The notes beneath the pieces were generated by a model, which had not been told where the DNA came from, searched no databases, and saw nothing but the letters and a program-made list of their open reading frames with translations. This document shows positions 9,632 to 18,036 of a stretch of 64,000 nt of DNA, piece by piece (position 1 is the stretch's first letter; each line of letters starts with the position of its first letter). Made by a program: the position numbers and the translations under genes. Source of the stretch: Spirosoma endophyticum (GTDB taxonomy: Bacteria > Bacteroidota > Bacteroidia > Cytophagales > Spirosomataceae). The stretch covers positions 101,956 through 165,955 of the forward strand of contig NZ_FOLQ01000014.1 of the NCBI RefSeq assembly GCF_900112365.1, given 5' to 3'.

Positions 9632-9970
9632 GTGAAGACCACATCGCACATTTTTCTTTCATTATCCCTATTGACGGCTTGTCAAAACAAGGATGCCACA
9701 CCCGATTGCGGCTGCGACGGACCAACTTACGAGGTGCTAACGGATAAAGCCGCTATCTACAAAAAGGGGACTATCAGTACGTTGCGAGCCACTACGCTAA
9801 ATGTAGATGGCTCTTATTTGTTGGCTTGCAACCCTGGTTTTATTGAGGGCAAAGCGGCTGAAAACGACACGGTTTTTATCAGTGGGAAAGCGCGGGCAAA
9901 CTGTTTCAAGGGCGAAACCCTAAGCGCGTTGCCAGGTATGCTGGAGCTGACAGAGATTCATAAGAGATGA
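9632..9970 (+). CDS. Small predicted lipoprotein of unknown function
   Basis: 112 residues from a GTG start. The N-terminus MKTTSHIFLSLSLLTAC is a short lipoprotein signal with lipobox LTAC, so Cys17 would be lipidated. The mature part starts with a Cys-rich linker (CGCDG) and has four Cys in total after the lipobox, which may pair in disulfides. The fold looks like a small beta-protein. No ATG lies upstream in frame near the signal, which supports GTG. I do not recognise the family. A 16-bp inverted repeat follows 5 bases after the stop. Confidence 0.65.
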   Translation: MKTTSHIFLSLSLLTACQNKDATPDCGCDGPTYEVLTDKAAIYKKGTISTLRATTLNVDGSYLLACNPGFIEGKAAENDTVFISGKARANCFKGETLSALPGMLELTEIHKR

Positions 9971-9975
9971 ACCGT

Positions 9976-10034
9976 ATACGTCAAGACCTGATCTAAGAAA
10001 CAGGAAGTATCCGGTAGGTCAGGTCTTGACGTAT
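9976..10034. repeat. 16-bp perfect inverted repeat, possible bidirectional terminator
   Basis: ATACGTCAAGACCTGA at 9976-9991 is exactly complementary to TCAGGTCTTGACGTAT at 10019-10034, with 27 bases between. It lies between a rightward lipoprotein gene and a leftward small gene, so it could end both transcripts, though it has no T-run and the loop is long. Confidence 0.6.
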
Positions 10035-10087
10035 GCCATTGAACGAGTAAAGCTTAACCGGAACATTAGTAATATCATTGCCGTCGA

Positions 10088-10261
10088 TCAAAGTAGATCT
10101 TCGGGTTTCACATCCGGGTGATTCTCGTCAATCAACTCTTTCAGTTCGTCAATATTCTTCACAACGCCTTCGTCTGGTGTGCGATCACTTTCCTGAATTT
10201 CTGAACTAAACTCAGGGGCTTGCTCGTCAAATGATTGGGATTTAGCGGGTTGATCTTCCAT
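10088..10261 (-). CDS. Small acidic hypothetical protein (57 aa)
   Basis: A short frame from ATG (10261) to TGA (10088-10090). It encodes MEDQPAKSQSFDEQAPEFSS followed by a Glu/Asp-rich segment ending VKNIDELKELIDENHPDVKP EDLL when read in full. It is highly acidic, probably unstructured at the N-terminus with one helix near the end. Codon use looks like real coding sequence. No family is recognised. Confidence 0.5.
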   Translation of the reverse strand: MEDQPAKSQSFDEQAPEFSSEIQESDRTPDEGVVKNIDELKELIDENHPDVKPEDLL

Positions 10262-10426
10262 GGATAGTTTGTCTGGATGTAGTAGTACAACACAACGAGT
10301 AGGCCCGATTGTTTAGTTGAGTAAAGTCTGCTTGCAGCATAGGGCTGTATAAATTCTTTGGCTTACCCCGTGCTCGGCAGCGATGAGATACGATGATTTA
10401 TTGCATGCCACTGTCGTATCGGTGTT

Positions 10427-10630
10427 TTAAATCTCATATACCTCGTAGGCTCCAAACTCATCGACAAACTCAATCTCCTTAACATCCGCATACCCACTCG
10501 TGAGCATGGCATCGAAGTCAGCCTGAAATAGGGCTTCACTTTGTATATAGCGGGCAATAGCCTCATCTCTTGTTGTATTGAGGTAGCAACGCCGTTTGCC
10601 GGTAAAGCCGATGGTGATGATTTTGTTCAT
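10427..10630 (-). CDS. Small hypothetical protein (67 aa)
   Basis: Starts MNKIITIGFTGKRRCYLNTT and continues with a helix (DEAIARYIQSEA) and an acidic end (KEIEFVDEFGAYEVYEI). The composition is that of a small soluble alpha/beta protein. It follows the acidic 57-aa gene's strand but is separated from it by 165 bases. A second leftward frame at 10363-10566 overlaps it and is Arg/Ser-rich, as expected of a shadow frame. Function unknown. Confidence 0.5.
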   Translation of the reverse strand: MNKIITIGFTGKRRCYLNTTRDEAIARYIQSEALFQADFDAMLTSGYADVKEIEFVDEFGAYEVYEI

Positions 10631-10903
10631 ATACTGATTGGCGGACGTATCATAATTTAATCGTCTCCTAATAAATCATGATCCTTTATTTCCTGTTAAG
10701 AAATGGGGCAGATTTTTCTGTCTTATGTCAAGTAATGCACTCAGCCAGTAGTCTCTTGATTGCTGGCTGTTTTAACAAAAGCAGGGCTCCTTATTTACTT
10801 ACCCGTTGCCTTTTTTTCAGGCTGAAGAGCTTTAATCACAACCGGTTGGTTAGCAATTCGTGAGAAACGGGAAAAGGCTCCTGTAGTAGGGACATAGAGA
10901 CCC
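10631..10903. other. Region without a confident gene
   Basis: Two weak frames lie here: a rightward 61-codon frame (10678-10863) with no recognisable features, and on the minus strand a short frame ending at TAA 10795-10797 whose last codons read ANQPVVIKALQPEKKATGK. The latter looks protein-like but lacks a good start and begins inside the hairpin at 10904-10939. I do not call either as a gene. Confidence 0.35.
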
Positions 10904-10939
10904 AAAAAAACAGCCCGGATGTTGGTCTGGGCTGTTTTT
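10904..10939 (-). terminator. Rho-independent terminator of the following secreted-protein gene
   Basis: AAAAACAGCCC and GGGCTGTTTTT face each other across a 12-base loop. Read leftward, the stem is followed by a long U-run. It lies about 20 bases after the stop codon of the gene at 10960-11334. Confidence 0.85.
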
Positions 10940-10959
10940 CTAATTTTACCTACCTGTTC

Positions 10960-11334
10960 TTACTGCATGGCGATGGTCCGGGTGGTGGGCTGAAGGGGCT
11001 GATTGGCCAGGGTTAATTGCTTGCGGATGCTGCCTTCCTCGGATTTGATTTCCAGTTCATATTGCCCATCGGCCAGTTCACTCACATCCAGTTTCACCGC
11101 ATACTTGGCCTCCTTCTTGCTGATGTTCTGCCGATAAAGCACTTCGTTGTTTTTGTTACGTAGCAGTACCACGACGGGTACTTCGGCGTTTTTCTGGACG
11201 GCCAGCCGGATTTGGTTGTTGAGGGTAACATAGGCGCTGGCATCAAAGGAAAGGGCCTTGGGATTGGTGGGATTGATCAGGGTAGATGCACTCAAAAAAA
11301 GGGAGGCCGCGACTTTGCTCATTAGTGGTAACAT
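10960..11334 (-). CDS. Small secreted Ig-fold-like protein
   Basis: 124 residues starting MLPLMSKVAASLFLSASTLI, a signal peptide with cleavage somewhere near residues 20-30. The remainder has alternating beta-strand segments (VPVVVLLRNKNNEVLYRQNI, KYAVKLDVSELADGQYELEI) that resemble the small Ig-like domain of DUF3244 or T9SS tail-type proteins in Bacteroidota, but it stands alone with no larger partner. It ends in a polar tail. Probably exported to the periplasm or surface. It has its own terminator, and 120 bases upstream lies a GTCCGC inverted repeat that may be its operator. Function unknown. Confidence 0.6.
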   Translation of the reverse strand: MLPLMSKVAASLFLSASTLINPTNPKALSFDASAYVTLNNQIRLAVQKNAEVPVVVLLRNKNNEVLYRQNISKKEAKYAVKLDVSELADGQYELEIKSEEGSIRKQLTLANQPLQPTTRTIAMQ

Positions 11335-11453
11335 GATCGTATAGTGTTTAATGGTTCGTTGTTTACTGAGTTGCTATACCTAATCCAAAGCCCGTGCTAA
11401 TTGCAATTATTGTTGATTATCAATACGTTGTGCTCTATGACATTCACGTATAT

Positions 11454-11490
11454 TGTCCGCAACTGGACAAAGCCTGTTCACTTGCGGACA
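11454..11490. promoter_or_regulatory. Inverted repeat TGTCCGCAA-N19-TTGCGGACA, possible operator
   Basis: TGTCCGCAA (11454-11462) and TTGCGGACA (11482-11490) are perfectly complementary with 19 bases between. The spacing (28 bases centre to centre) is closer to a two-site regulator operator than to a terminator. It sits upstream of the leftward secreted-protein gene, inside the region between it and the decayed kinase. Confidence 0.4.
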
Positions 11491-11619
11491 AAAGAAGAAG
11501 TTTATAAACGAAGGAGAATTAACGGCTGTCGACGTTTAATGCGTAGGTGACAGACTGCCTGGCGATAACCAGAATTGATAGGTTCGCTGGTAACTTATCG
11601 AAGGCAAAACTACTGGCTC

Positions 11620-12701
11620 TCACCCACCTAGCGGTAGGCGAACGGCCATGATAGTCCCTTCTCCTTCCTGGCTACTAACCGACAAATGGCCGCCATGCCC
11701 TTTGGTGACAATGTCATAGCTTAAAGAAAGTCCTAACCCTGTGCCCTGTCCAGCGGGCTTGGTGGTAAAGAAGGGCTGGAAGACCTTTTGCTATATCGAC
11801 TCCGGCATGCCCATGCCATTGTCACAAATCTGAATGGTAATGAAGTCTGCTTCCTGATTGGTAATGACTTGAACTTTAGGTTGATAGCCGGGATGGGCCT
11901 GACTTAGCCACTTTTGACGAGCGGCATAGAAAGCATTATTAAACAGATTTAAAAAGACACGTCCTAGTTCGGGAGCTACCACCGGCACCTTACCTATATG
12001 CGGGGCAAAGTTGGTTAGTAGCTCGCATTGAAAACTTTTATCGTTGATCTGCAGACCGTGGTAGGCCAGGTGTAGTGACTCTTCGCAGCGTGCGTTCAGG
12101 TCAGTGGGATGGCGTTCACCAGTGCTAATTCGGGAGTGCTCCAGCATGCCACTGACAATGGCCGAAGCCCGACCTCCGTGCTGGCTGATTCGTGCAGATT
12201 CTGCGCTAGATCGCCCAATAGCTCATCCACCAGGTCCCTATCGCGACTGGCTTTTGTAGCTTCCTGGCGTAGCTCCTCCAGCAACTCAACCGATACCTGA
12301 GAGAAGTTATTGACAAAATTTAATGGGTTCTGGATCTCAGGCGCAATGCCCGCCGTCAGTTCGCCCAAGCTGGCTAATTTTTCCCGTTGGATCAGCTGGT
12401 CCTGCGTCCGATGCAACTCATCCAGCGACTCTTCGAGGGCCGCCGTGCGTTGTTGCACCTGTTGTTCCAGCGTTTGGTTCTGCTGGGCCAATAGCTGCGT
12501 CGGTGTGCTGTTAATCCATTGTTTATCATTATACGCTGGGCTGGCCCAGGCTGGGTTGTGACCCACCTGAAACCGCCAGAATTCATCGGGTAATGCCTCA
12601 TCTAAAGGCAGGGTAAGGACAGTTGAGGTTGATTGAGCCCGAGCCTCCGGTAAGGTCAGGAGGCCTATGAACAATACATAAAGCCTAAAAACTAAGCGCA
12701 T
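11620..12701 (-). pseudogene. Decayed sensor histidine kinase
   Basis: The first frame (12096-12701) has a signal peptide (LYVLFIGLLTLPEARAQ), an extracellular stub (FWRFQVGHNPAWASPAYNDK), then at once a coiled coil (QNQTLEQQVQQRTAALEESL) and the HisKA helix. The seven-helix region normally between these parts is absent. The H-box reads GIAPEIQNPLNFVNNF, so the phospho-acceptor His is Pro. Near 12187-12197 a single missing base shifts the frame; the ATPase half goes on in the next frame (from about MLEHSRIS, 12147) with an N-box LFNNAFYAA and G1 box DNGMGM. A TAG at 11791-11793 then interrupts it, after which QKVFQPFFTTKPAGQGTGLG and the end of the domain are still readable to TGA 11620-11622. 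Four lesions make function very unlikely. Confidence 0.9.
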
Positions 12702-13123
12702 GGCCAGTTCGTACTAAATTGCTGAAATCTAACGTAGTGAATGAGTTACCTGCGTCAAGTCACACTCACTGACAGTCAAAAGTGCGGACGGGCTGGCCAT
12801 TCTTCAAGGTATAGCCGGATGAATTGAGTGGATAAGGGTTTCAACTGTCAGGCTGACGGGCTCAACTGTAAGGCTGGCTGATCCCGCTATTTTGTTACCA
12901 GGCCGCCAGGAAGAAGGATGCCTATTGCCGTAAATTGCAGATATGACAGGTTGAATTTGATAACTTCGAAAGATGAAGCCAATAAGAGCAGCGCGTGGTT
13001 TTCATCACCAACTTACCGGAATAATTTGGAGCTGGGGTCAGTTTACTAGCTGCTGAACTGAAGATTTTTGTGATAGCACGCCCTTACCTCATCTGTTTAC
13101 CTCTTTCGCTACGTCTATCTGTT
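12702..13123. other. Divergent intergenic region without a gene
   Basis: 422 bases between the leftward decayed kinase and a rightward amidohydrolase-like gene. I see no coding frame. It holds a 21-bp imperfect tandem repeat (listed separately) and a single GTGCGGAC word at about 12782 related to the GTCCGC sequence at 11454. The first 54 bases of the rightward frame (13070-13123) are assigned here because a better ATG lies at 13124. Confidence 0.5.
12841..12882. repeat. 21-bp imperfect tandem repeat
   Basis: TCAACTGTCAGGCTGACGGG C (12841-12861) is followed directly by TCAACTGTAAGGCTGGCTGA T (12862-12882); the first 16 bases differ at only one or two positions. It lies between two divergent genes and might be a pair of binding sites. 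Confidence 0.5.
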
Positions 13124-14791
13124 ATGCCCGAAAAATCAAAGCCCCGGCCGTTCATTAACGCGCATACGCACATCTTCACCCATAAAAATGTGCCGCCGTA
13201 CATCGCAAAAACGCTGGTTATCTTTCCGTTTTATTTCCTCCTCAATATTCCGCTGCTGATTCGGCTCGTCCATTATTTTACCCATAAGCAGGGCGACAAG
13301 CTTCCCTTTCAGATACGTGACGGGTTCACAGAGTTGCGATTTCTTATTAACCGCTACACCCAGCACAAGCTGATAACCCGCTTGCTGGTGTCGGTGCTGG
13401 ATATTGGAATCAGGCTGCTGAATATACTTTTCGTCATCTCGTTTCCGATCTATTATGGAGGCTGGCAAAAGAAGTGGGGCTTTTTTGATTCAGTCATCGA
13501 CCAAATACTGGGCGTCTCTATTTTAGGACGGATTCTGTTCGTTGTTTTCTCTGCCTTGCTGTTTGCCCCCGTCCGGCGAATGTTTTGGTGGGTTCTTCGA
13601 AATATCTTCGGTTTTCTGAAAAGCCTGACGGGGCCTCAAACAATAGCGTTAGTCAAGCGCTACGTTGCCATGGCTTACTACGCGGATAAATTCAATCAAG
13701 GCGATGTATTCAGGAATCTGACGAATCTCTATCCGGATAACACCCGCTTTGTGGTGCTTCCGATGGATATGGATTATATGGCAGCCGGTAAACCCAGAGA
13801 AGATTACGCGCATCAGCTGGCTGATCTGAGGGGAATGCTCAAATCGCAAAACTCGTTTTTTAAGAAATACGCCCTGCCCTTTGTGGCGGTCGACCCGCGA
13901 CGGATTGCCGATCCTGCCAATCAGTTCACTCACCAGTTTATTACGCAGCTTATCGATCAGGATGGTTTCTGTGGTATAAAGCTTTACCCGCCAATGGGCT
14001 ATTTCCCCTTCGACAAGCATCTGCTCGAAACACTGCTTTGGGCTTGTAAAAATGGCGTTCCGGTAACGACCCACTGCATTCGGGGAATCATCTATTACCG
14101 GGGCCTCAAACAACGCGACTGGGATTTCCACCCGATATTTAAAGATAACAAAGGGAAGCCTATCGCGCTACGTAGCTACAAGAACCGTGAATTCAGTTAT
14201 AATTTCACCCACCCGCTCAATTACGAATGTCTATTGGACCCGGCTTTGTTAGCAGACGTATTACGGTATCATAACGACCCCGCCCTCAATCAGCTCTACG
14301 ACTTCGACGCCAGCAATCCGAACGCGGTACCGGCCAATACCCTGACTGAGCTCAACCTCTGTCTGGCTCACTTTGGCGGTGAAGATGAATGGGAGCGATT
14401 TTTAGATCGGGATAAGGGCGACTTTGAAATAGCTCTGCATGATCCACTAAAAACCTATACGCTGGACAAAGGAAAAATGGAGCCCTATTGGGAATCGGTT
14501 TCCTGGTTTTCCATTGTCTACAATATGCTGCTGAAATACCCGAATGTCTACGCCGACCTGAGTTTTATTCTCTACGATGAACGGATCATGAATCTGTTGA
14601 AACAGATCATGCAAACACCGGAAATTTCCGACAAAATTCTGTTTGGTACCGACTTCTTCGTGGTGCGCCAGAAAAAAACCGAAAAAGTACTCTGGACTGA
14701 TCTTCGGGCCGAGCTGGGCGAGACTGCTTTTTATCAGATCGCCCAGACCAATACAGCACGTTTTTTGAACCTGACGCCCGCTACTCCATAA
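13124..14791 (+). CDS. Amidohydrolase-superfamily protein with inserted membrane segments
   Basis: 555 residues from ATG 13124 (MPEKSKPRPFINAHTHIFTH); the upstream ATA/ATG-poor extension to 13070 is hydrophobic but lies before the conserved start. The HTH motif at residues 13-15 is the first metal-binding site of the amidohydrolase superfamily (amidohydrolase 2/ACMSD-like branch). Later landmarks are a KLYPPMGYFP strand, a THCIRG His, an AHFGG motif and the GTDFFV Asp near the end. Between residues about 25 and 180 there are three hydrophobic segments (FPFYFLLNIPLLIRL, NILFVISFPIYYGGW, ILFVVFSALLFAPVRRMFWW), so the barrel is interrupted by a membrane-bound insertion. Substrate unknown; hydrolase or decarboxylase chemistry is inferred. 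Confidence 0.7.
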   Translation: MPEKSKPRPFINAHTHIFTHKNVPPYIAKTLVIFPFYFLLNIPLLIRLVHYFTHKQGDKLPFQIRDGFTELRFLINRYTQHKLITRLLVSVLDIGIRLLNILFVISFPIYYGGWQKKWGFFDSVIDQILGVSILGRILFVVFSALLFAPVRRMFWWVLRNIFGFLKSLTGPQTIALVKRYVAMAYYADKFNQGDVFRNLTNLYPDNTRFVVLPMDMDYMAAGKPREDYAHQLADLRGMLKSQNSFFKKYALPFVAVDPRRIADPANQFTHQFITQLIDQDGFCGIKLYPPMGYFPFDKHLLETLLWACKNGVPVTTHCIRGIIYYRGLKQRDWDFHPIFKDNKGKPIALRSYKNREFSYNFTHPLNYECLLDPALLADVLRYHNDPALNQLYDFDASNPNAVPANTLTELNLCLAHFGGEDEWERFLDRDKGDFEIALHDPLKTYTLDKGKMEPYWESVSWFSIVYNMLLKYPNVYADLSFILYDERIMNLLKQIMQTPEISDKILFGTDFFVVRQKKTEKVLWTDLRAELGETAFYQIAQTNTARFLNLTPATP

Positions 14792-14855
14792 CGCTCAATT
14801 CCGGATGGAAAAGTCAGCATAACGTAGTAGTAATTGAGATAATACGTCTAAACGG

Positions 14856-15662
14856 CTATCGGCCTTTACTAAAATCGAGGTTATAATTCAGGTTCAGGCG
14901 GAAACCATTATTAATTTCAAAAATTGGGTTACCCGTAACTGGATCAGCCTCCGCATGTTGCACCACCTGATTTAGGAAATTTAGTTCGAGCTTGACATTA
15001 TCGCTGATCTGATAGCCGATTCCGCCCGACAGCCGATTTTGGTTAAAGATGTTCTGCTCTACCTTGCGGCCGAAACCAATAAACAGTTCATCGAAAAAAT
15101 TTACGTAAAACTCACCATCATCGACCGCGTTTCCCTGCAATGGAAATTCGCCGGAAATCTGGTAGCGAATTCGATGCTGGAAATCCCACTGGGCTACCTC
15201 CCGCGGATTTTGATCGGCGAGCGTGCCCAGCCACCGCTGCTCCAGCCGGAACCGGTGCGTCAATTTCAGCCGACCTAAAGTGTCGTTGAGTTTCAGATCT
15301 TCATACAGTCGATGTTCAGGGTAAGGTACGCCCGCGTCGGCCTGCGGGTAACGGCCGTAAGGATACGTAGTGAAATACGTATAACCCGCGCTAACGCTAA
15401 CGCGGTCACTTACTTTACGGATCAGCCCAAGGCGTGCTAATGACTGCTGCCAGCTACGGATCAGGTCGATACGTCGCCACTGGTATTCGGTGTGCAACGC
15501 CCAGCGTTTGCTTAGTTTATGATCGCCGTTATAAACATACCAGCCAATGGCATTGTGATCCAGTACCCGGTTCTGACTATAGCCAGCTATACTAAGTAAA
15601 CCGAGTAAGCCGCTCACTACCAATCGCCTGCTAAGAAATATTTTCGCTAAAGGGTGCATCAT
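14856..15662 (-). CDS. DUF2490 outer-membrane beta-barrel-like protein
   Basis: 268 residues from ATG 15662. The start was chosen because MMHPLAKIFLSRRLVVSGLL and SIAGYSQ form a signal peptide, while the longer frame would add 39 residues of Arg-rich non-signal sequence. The mature part (NAIGWYVYNGDHKLSKRWAL, then EYQWRRID, a GYTYFTTYPYG segment and FRLEQRW) is the DUF2490 pattern: alternating amphipathic strands, many Tyr/Trp/Arg, ending in a strand-like C-terminus (GFRLNLNYNLDFSKGR). These proteins are predicted outer-membrane barrels of unknown function. It converges on the amidohydrolase gene with 64 bases between. Confidence 0.8.
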   Translation of the reverse strand: MMHPLAKIFLSRRLVVSGLLGLLSIAGYSQNRVLDHNAIGWYVYNGDHKLSKRWALHTEYQWRRIDLIRSWQQSLARLGLIRKVSDRVSVSAGYTYFTTYPYGRYPQADAGVPYPEHRLYEDLKLNDTLGRLKLTHRFRLEQRWLGTLADQNPREVAQWDFQHRIRYQISGEFPLQGNAVDDGEFYVNFFDELFIGFGRKVEQNIFNQNRLSGGIGYQISDNVKLELNFLNQVVQHAEADPVTGNPIFEINNGFRLNLNYNLDFSKGR

Positions 15663-15738
15663 GCGCTTTTCATAATCTGTAGAAATAGGACTGATATGCC
15701 CATCATCTCGTAGCAGTCGAGGCCGTATCGACCGGCAT

Positions 15739-15767
15739 AAAAAAGCCCGGCCAAAAACGGGACGGGC
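15739..15767 (-). terminator. Terminator after the 110-aa hypothetical gene
   Basis: Read leftward, a GC-rich stem (GCCCGTCCCG facing GGCCGGGC) with a T-rich loop is followed by TTTTTT. It begins about 28 bases after the stop of the leftward gene at 15795 and upstream of the DUF2490 gene. Confidence 0.75.
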
Positions 15768-15794
15768 AATTCTATACAACGTAGTGTCTGATTG

Positions 15795-16127
15795 CTAGTG
15801 CGTAGCAACAAGGGACGGGAATTCTTCAGCCGTATTGACAGCGCCAATTTTTGAGACCGATACAACCAGCGTTGCCAGGGCTTCTTTATCGCGCTCATTA
15901 ATCATGATTACCCAATCGGTCTTGATAACTCGGTGCGTTTTGTGGCCGATAGGATCATGAACGGTTGCGTTCGTTGCCTCTTTGCGCGAGAGCGTAATAT
16001 TGATCTCGTCGCCTTCAGCAAACGTTGGTACGAAGCTAAAATAGCCGTCAGCCACAATGGAGGCTGCTTTATTCTCGGCTTCGGGCTCATAAAAAATAAC
16101 TTTCAGGTTTTCGGAATTACTGCTCAT
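15795..16127 (-). CDS. Hypothetical cytosolic protein (110 aa)
   Basis: Starts MSSNSENLKVIFYEPEAENK; the longer frame adds 17 residues (MLPVNQV...) without features, so I prefer ATG 16127. The sequence has beta-strand character (ADGYFSFVPTFAEGDEINIT, HRVIKTDWVIMINE) with an HDPIGHKTHRVI segment rich in His and Lys. No signal peptide and no membrane helix. Unrecognised; perhaps a small beta-barrel domain. It has its own terminator, so it is probably a single-gene unit. Confidence 0.55.
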   Translation of the reverse strand: MSSNSENLKVIFYEPEAENKAASIVADGYFSFVPTFAEGDEINITLSRKEATNATVHDPIGHKTHRVIKTDWVIMINERDKEALATLVVSVSKIGAVNTAEEFPSLVATH

Positions 16128-16479
16128 TGGATCTTGGGCGTGATTGGTTAAGATGCACACTTGATTAACCGGCAGCAATTACTAAATGTTATGGATGTAG
16201 CTTTGCCCAATCATTGATGAGGCTTCGGACCGCACGGCAGTTTAGTTTTCCCAACGATCTGTTTCGAGCGTATAGTGGGGAAAGAACAGGATAATATCTG
16301 GAGTTTAATCACCTGTTCAGGTAGTTTTTCGTATAAATTTGCCCGTTCGATCAGAAGCGCTGCGTAGTCGGTTATATGAGCGAAAGCTTAATTTGACGAT
16401 ACAGGTTCATCTCGTTTCCGAATGGGTTTATCTGCTCTCAAAGGCAGAACCCCAGATTACCACTCAGTCTGATTTATTA
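16128..16479. other. Divergent intergenic region with a candidate -7 element
   Basis: 352 bases between divergent genes. TAAATTTG at 16334-16341 matches the TAnnTTTG element and could serve the rightward gene, giving a leader of about 130 bases; no TTTG box lies at the right distance before it. The open frame extends upstream to 16339, but that part has no protein-like features and precedes a good signal peptide. Confidence 0.4.
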
Positions 16480-16998
16480 ATGCGTACCGTTAGGCTTCCT
16501 TGCGTGTTGTTTTTCCTCTTGCCGATTTCATTGTATGCCCAGCGCTATAAGCCCTACAGTTCGTCCTGGAAATGGGCGGCAACGGCCGAGGTAGGCAGCG
16601 TCAGTCCTGGCTATTCACTCAATGCTGAATATTCTCCCGTTCAATTTAAAAAGAGCTTTGTCGTGCTTCGGGCGGGTATTGGATACCTGTCGGAACGGTA
16701 TAGCAAGGCGGCTATTCCGCACGCCATAACGTGGGCTGTTTTATTGAATGGGAAAGAAAGAGGCTGCCCATTGAGCGTACCAGAGAAAGCGCTTTTTCTG
16801 GAAATTGGCGCAGGGGGAGCTTATTTAATTGAAAATACGTCGAAGATCAATTATGTGGGCGGGCCGGTTATTGGGCTGCGTCGTTATTTTATGTACAATG
16901 AGCGGGCCACGGGATTCCTGAAAATCCAGGCTATGCCGCTCATCGCCGACCGCATAATGCCCTGGGGTGGTGTCGGTATTGGCCTCGTAATCGACTAA
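16480..16998 (+). CDS. Hypothetical exported protein (172 aa)
   Basis: Start at ATG 16480 gives MRTVRLPCVLFFLLPISLYA followed by Q, a clear signal peptide with ALYAQ-like cleavage. The mature chain has repeated amphipathic strands rich in Gly and aromatic residues (SSWKWAATAEVGSVSPGYSL, SFVVLRAGIGYLSERYS, FLEIGAGGAYLIEN) and ends GGVGIGLVID, as in small eight-stranded outer-membrane barrels. No family assigned. It converges on the glycosyltransferase gene at 17007 with only 8 bases between. Confidence 0.6.
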   Translation: MRTVRLPCVLFFLLPISLYAQRYKPYSSSWKWAATAEVGSVSPGYSLNAEYSPVQFKKSFVVLRAGIGYLSERYSKAAIPHAITWAVLLNGKERGCPLSVPEKALFLEIGAGGAYLIENTSKINYVGGPVIGLRRYFMYNERATGFLKIQAMPLIADRIMPWGGVGIGLVID

Positions 16999-17006
16999 AA
17001 GGCTTA

Positions 17007-18029
17007 TTACAGTTTTACCTGATCAAAAAAGCGCGTAATAGACCGTAGTGATTTGACCGTCGTATGTCGCCAGCCACGCAGCACGACCGGTTCGGGTTTC
17101 TGTCCATAAGCCGGTTCGATTAGCTCAACCAGCAACGATTTATACCTGGAAAGAGCCTGACGATACGTAGTTAACAGCGTTGCGGCATCAGGGCGCTCCG
17201 ATATACGAACTCGATTCTGGTATGGGAAAAAGCCTTCGTCGGGATTTAGCAATCCCTTAAAATTGACAAACGGCACCGGCTGGTTTTGTCCGGCGGGGCC
17301 ATCGGCGACCCAATTCGTTCCTTGCTGGCGAAGCGTGCGCTCAGGTAAATTCCAGAGGGCTACGTGCCAACCCGGATTACGAACGACGACTACGTCCAGG
17401 AAAAATACCGGTACATGCATGAGCCACAATTGATCGAGGCAAAGGCCCGCACAAAAATCGATATACGCCCGTTCCCGCACCCGATCATCCCACCAGGTTA
17501 GCAGCCGATCGGTTTCAGCTGATCGCCGGAACGCCAGAAAATCGGCGCTGTACAGGCCCACATTTTGAAAAAATTTTTCGTCGGGCCATTGCGTGTCTAT
17601 GGCTCCAGCCTGGCCGGGATGGCGGGTGATAAAAGGTGTCAGCAATGTATTGGCCGTGGCCAACCGCTCCCAAACAGGTGTTAACGGCCCGACAAACTGG
17701 ATGTTTGGATCGGCATAAAGTAACCTGTCTGACTGCGGATACCGCCGAAATATCTCCTTGATAAACAATGGCTTGCAGGCAGTCGCAAATTCTGTAGGTG
17801 TATAAACGGACGATAACGTAGTAAGCTGCTCAGTCGATAACAACTCACCAATGGGCACCAGCGGATAGGGGGAAACAAAGCCCGCAGGCAAGTGCACTGG
17901 GTCGTCGGCTAAGCCGATTACAACAGACGCTGACGTGCCATTGGCAGCAGATTGACAAAAACTGTCACCCAGCGCGAGGGCCTGGGGCAGTTGACGAATT
18001 GTACAGATAGTTACTAACACAGGGCGCAA
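17007..18029 (-). CDS. GT-A-type glycosyltransferase, paralogue of the gene at 20959
   Basis: 340 residues beginning PVLVTICTIRQLPQALALGD, similar to the start of the 364-aa protein encoded at 20959-22053. Both share a YADPNIQF/YFDPDIIVF strand, a WWDDRV/WWKDRL helix, an FCAGLCLDQLW/LCAGLFVDQQW motif, and a GWHVALWNLPER/GYNAAYWNLHER segment. The metal-binding DxD appears as DPN here and DPD in the paralogue. No membrane helix. Last gene of a tight five-gene set (7 bases after the GT2 gene). Donor and acceptor unknown. Confidence 0.75.
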   Translation of the reverse strand: MRPVLVTICTIRQLPQALALGDSFCQSAANGTSASVVIGLADDPVHLPAGFVSPYPLVPIGELLSTEQLTTLSSVYTPTEFATACKPLFIKEIFRRYPQSDRLLYADPNIQFVGPLTPVWERLATANTLLTPFITRHPGQAGAIDTQWPDEKFFQNVGLYSADFLAFRRSAETDRLLTWWDDRVRERAYIDFCAGLCLDQLWLMHVPVFFLDVVVVRNPGWHVALWNLPERTLRQQGTNWVADGPAGQNQPVPFVNFKGLLNPDEGFFPYQNRVRISERPDAATLLTTYRQALSRYKSLLVELIEPAYGQKPEPVVLRGWRHTTVKSLRSITRFFDQVKL

Positions 18030-18036
18030 AACTACG

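Noticed and set aside
10678..10863. Rightward 61-codon frame
   Set aside because: Short, no recognisable features, in a region between leftward genes; likely chance.
13649..14131. Leftward 160-codon frame within the amidohydrolase-like gene
   Set aside because: Opposite to a clear gene with conserved motifs; its composition has no protein-like pattern.
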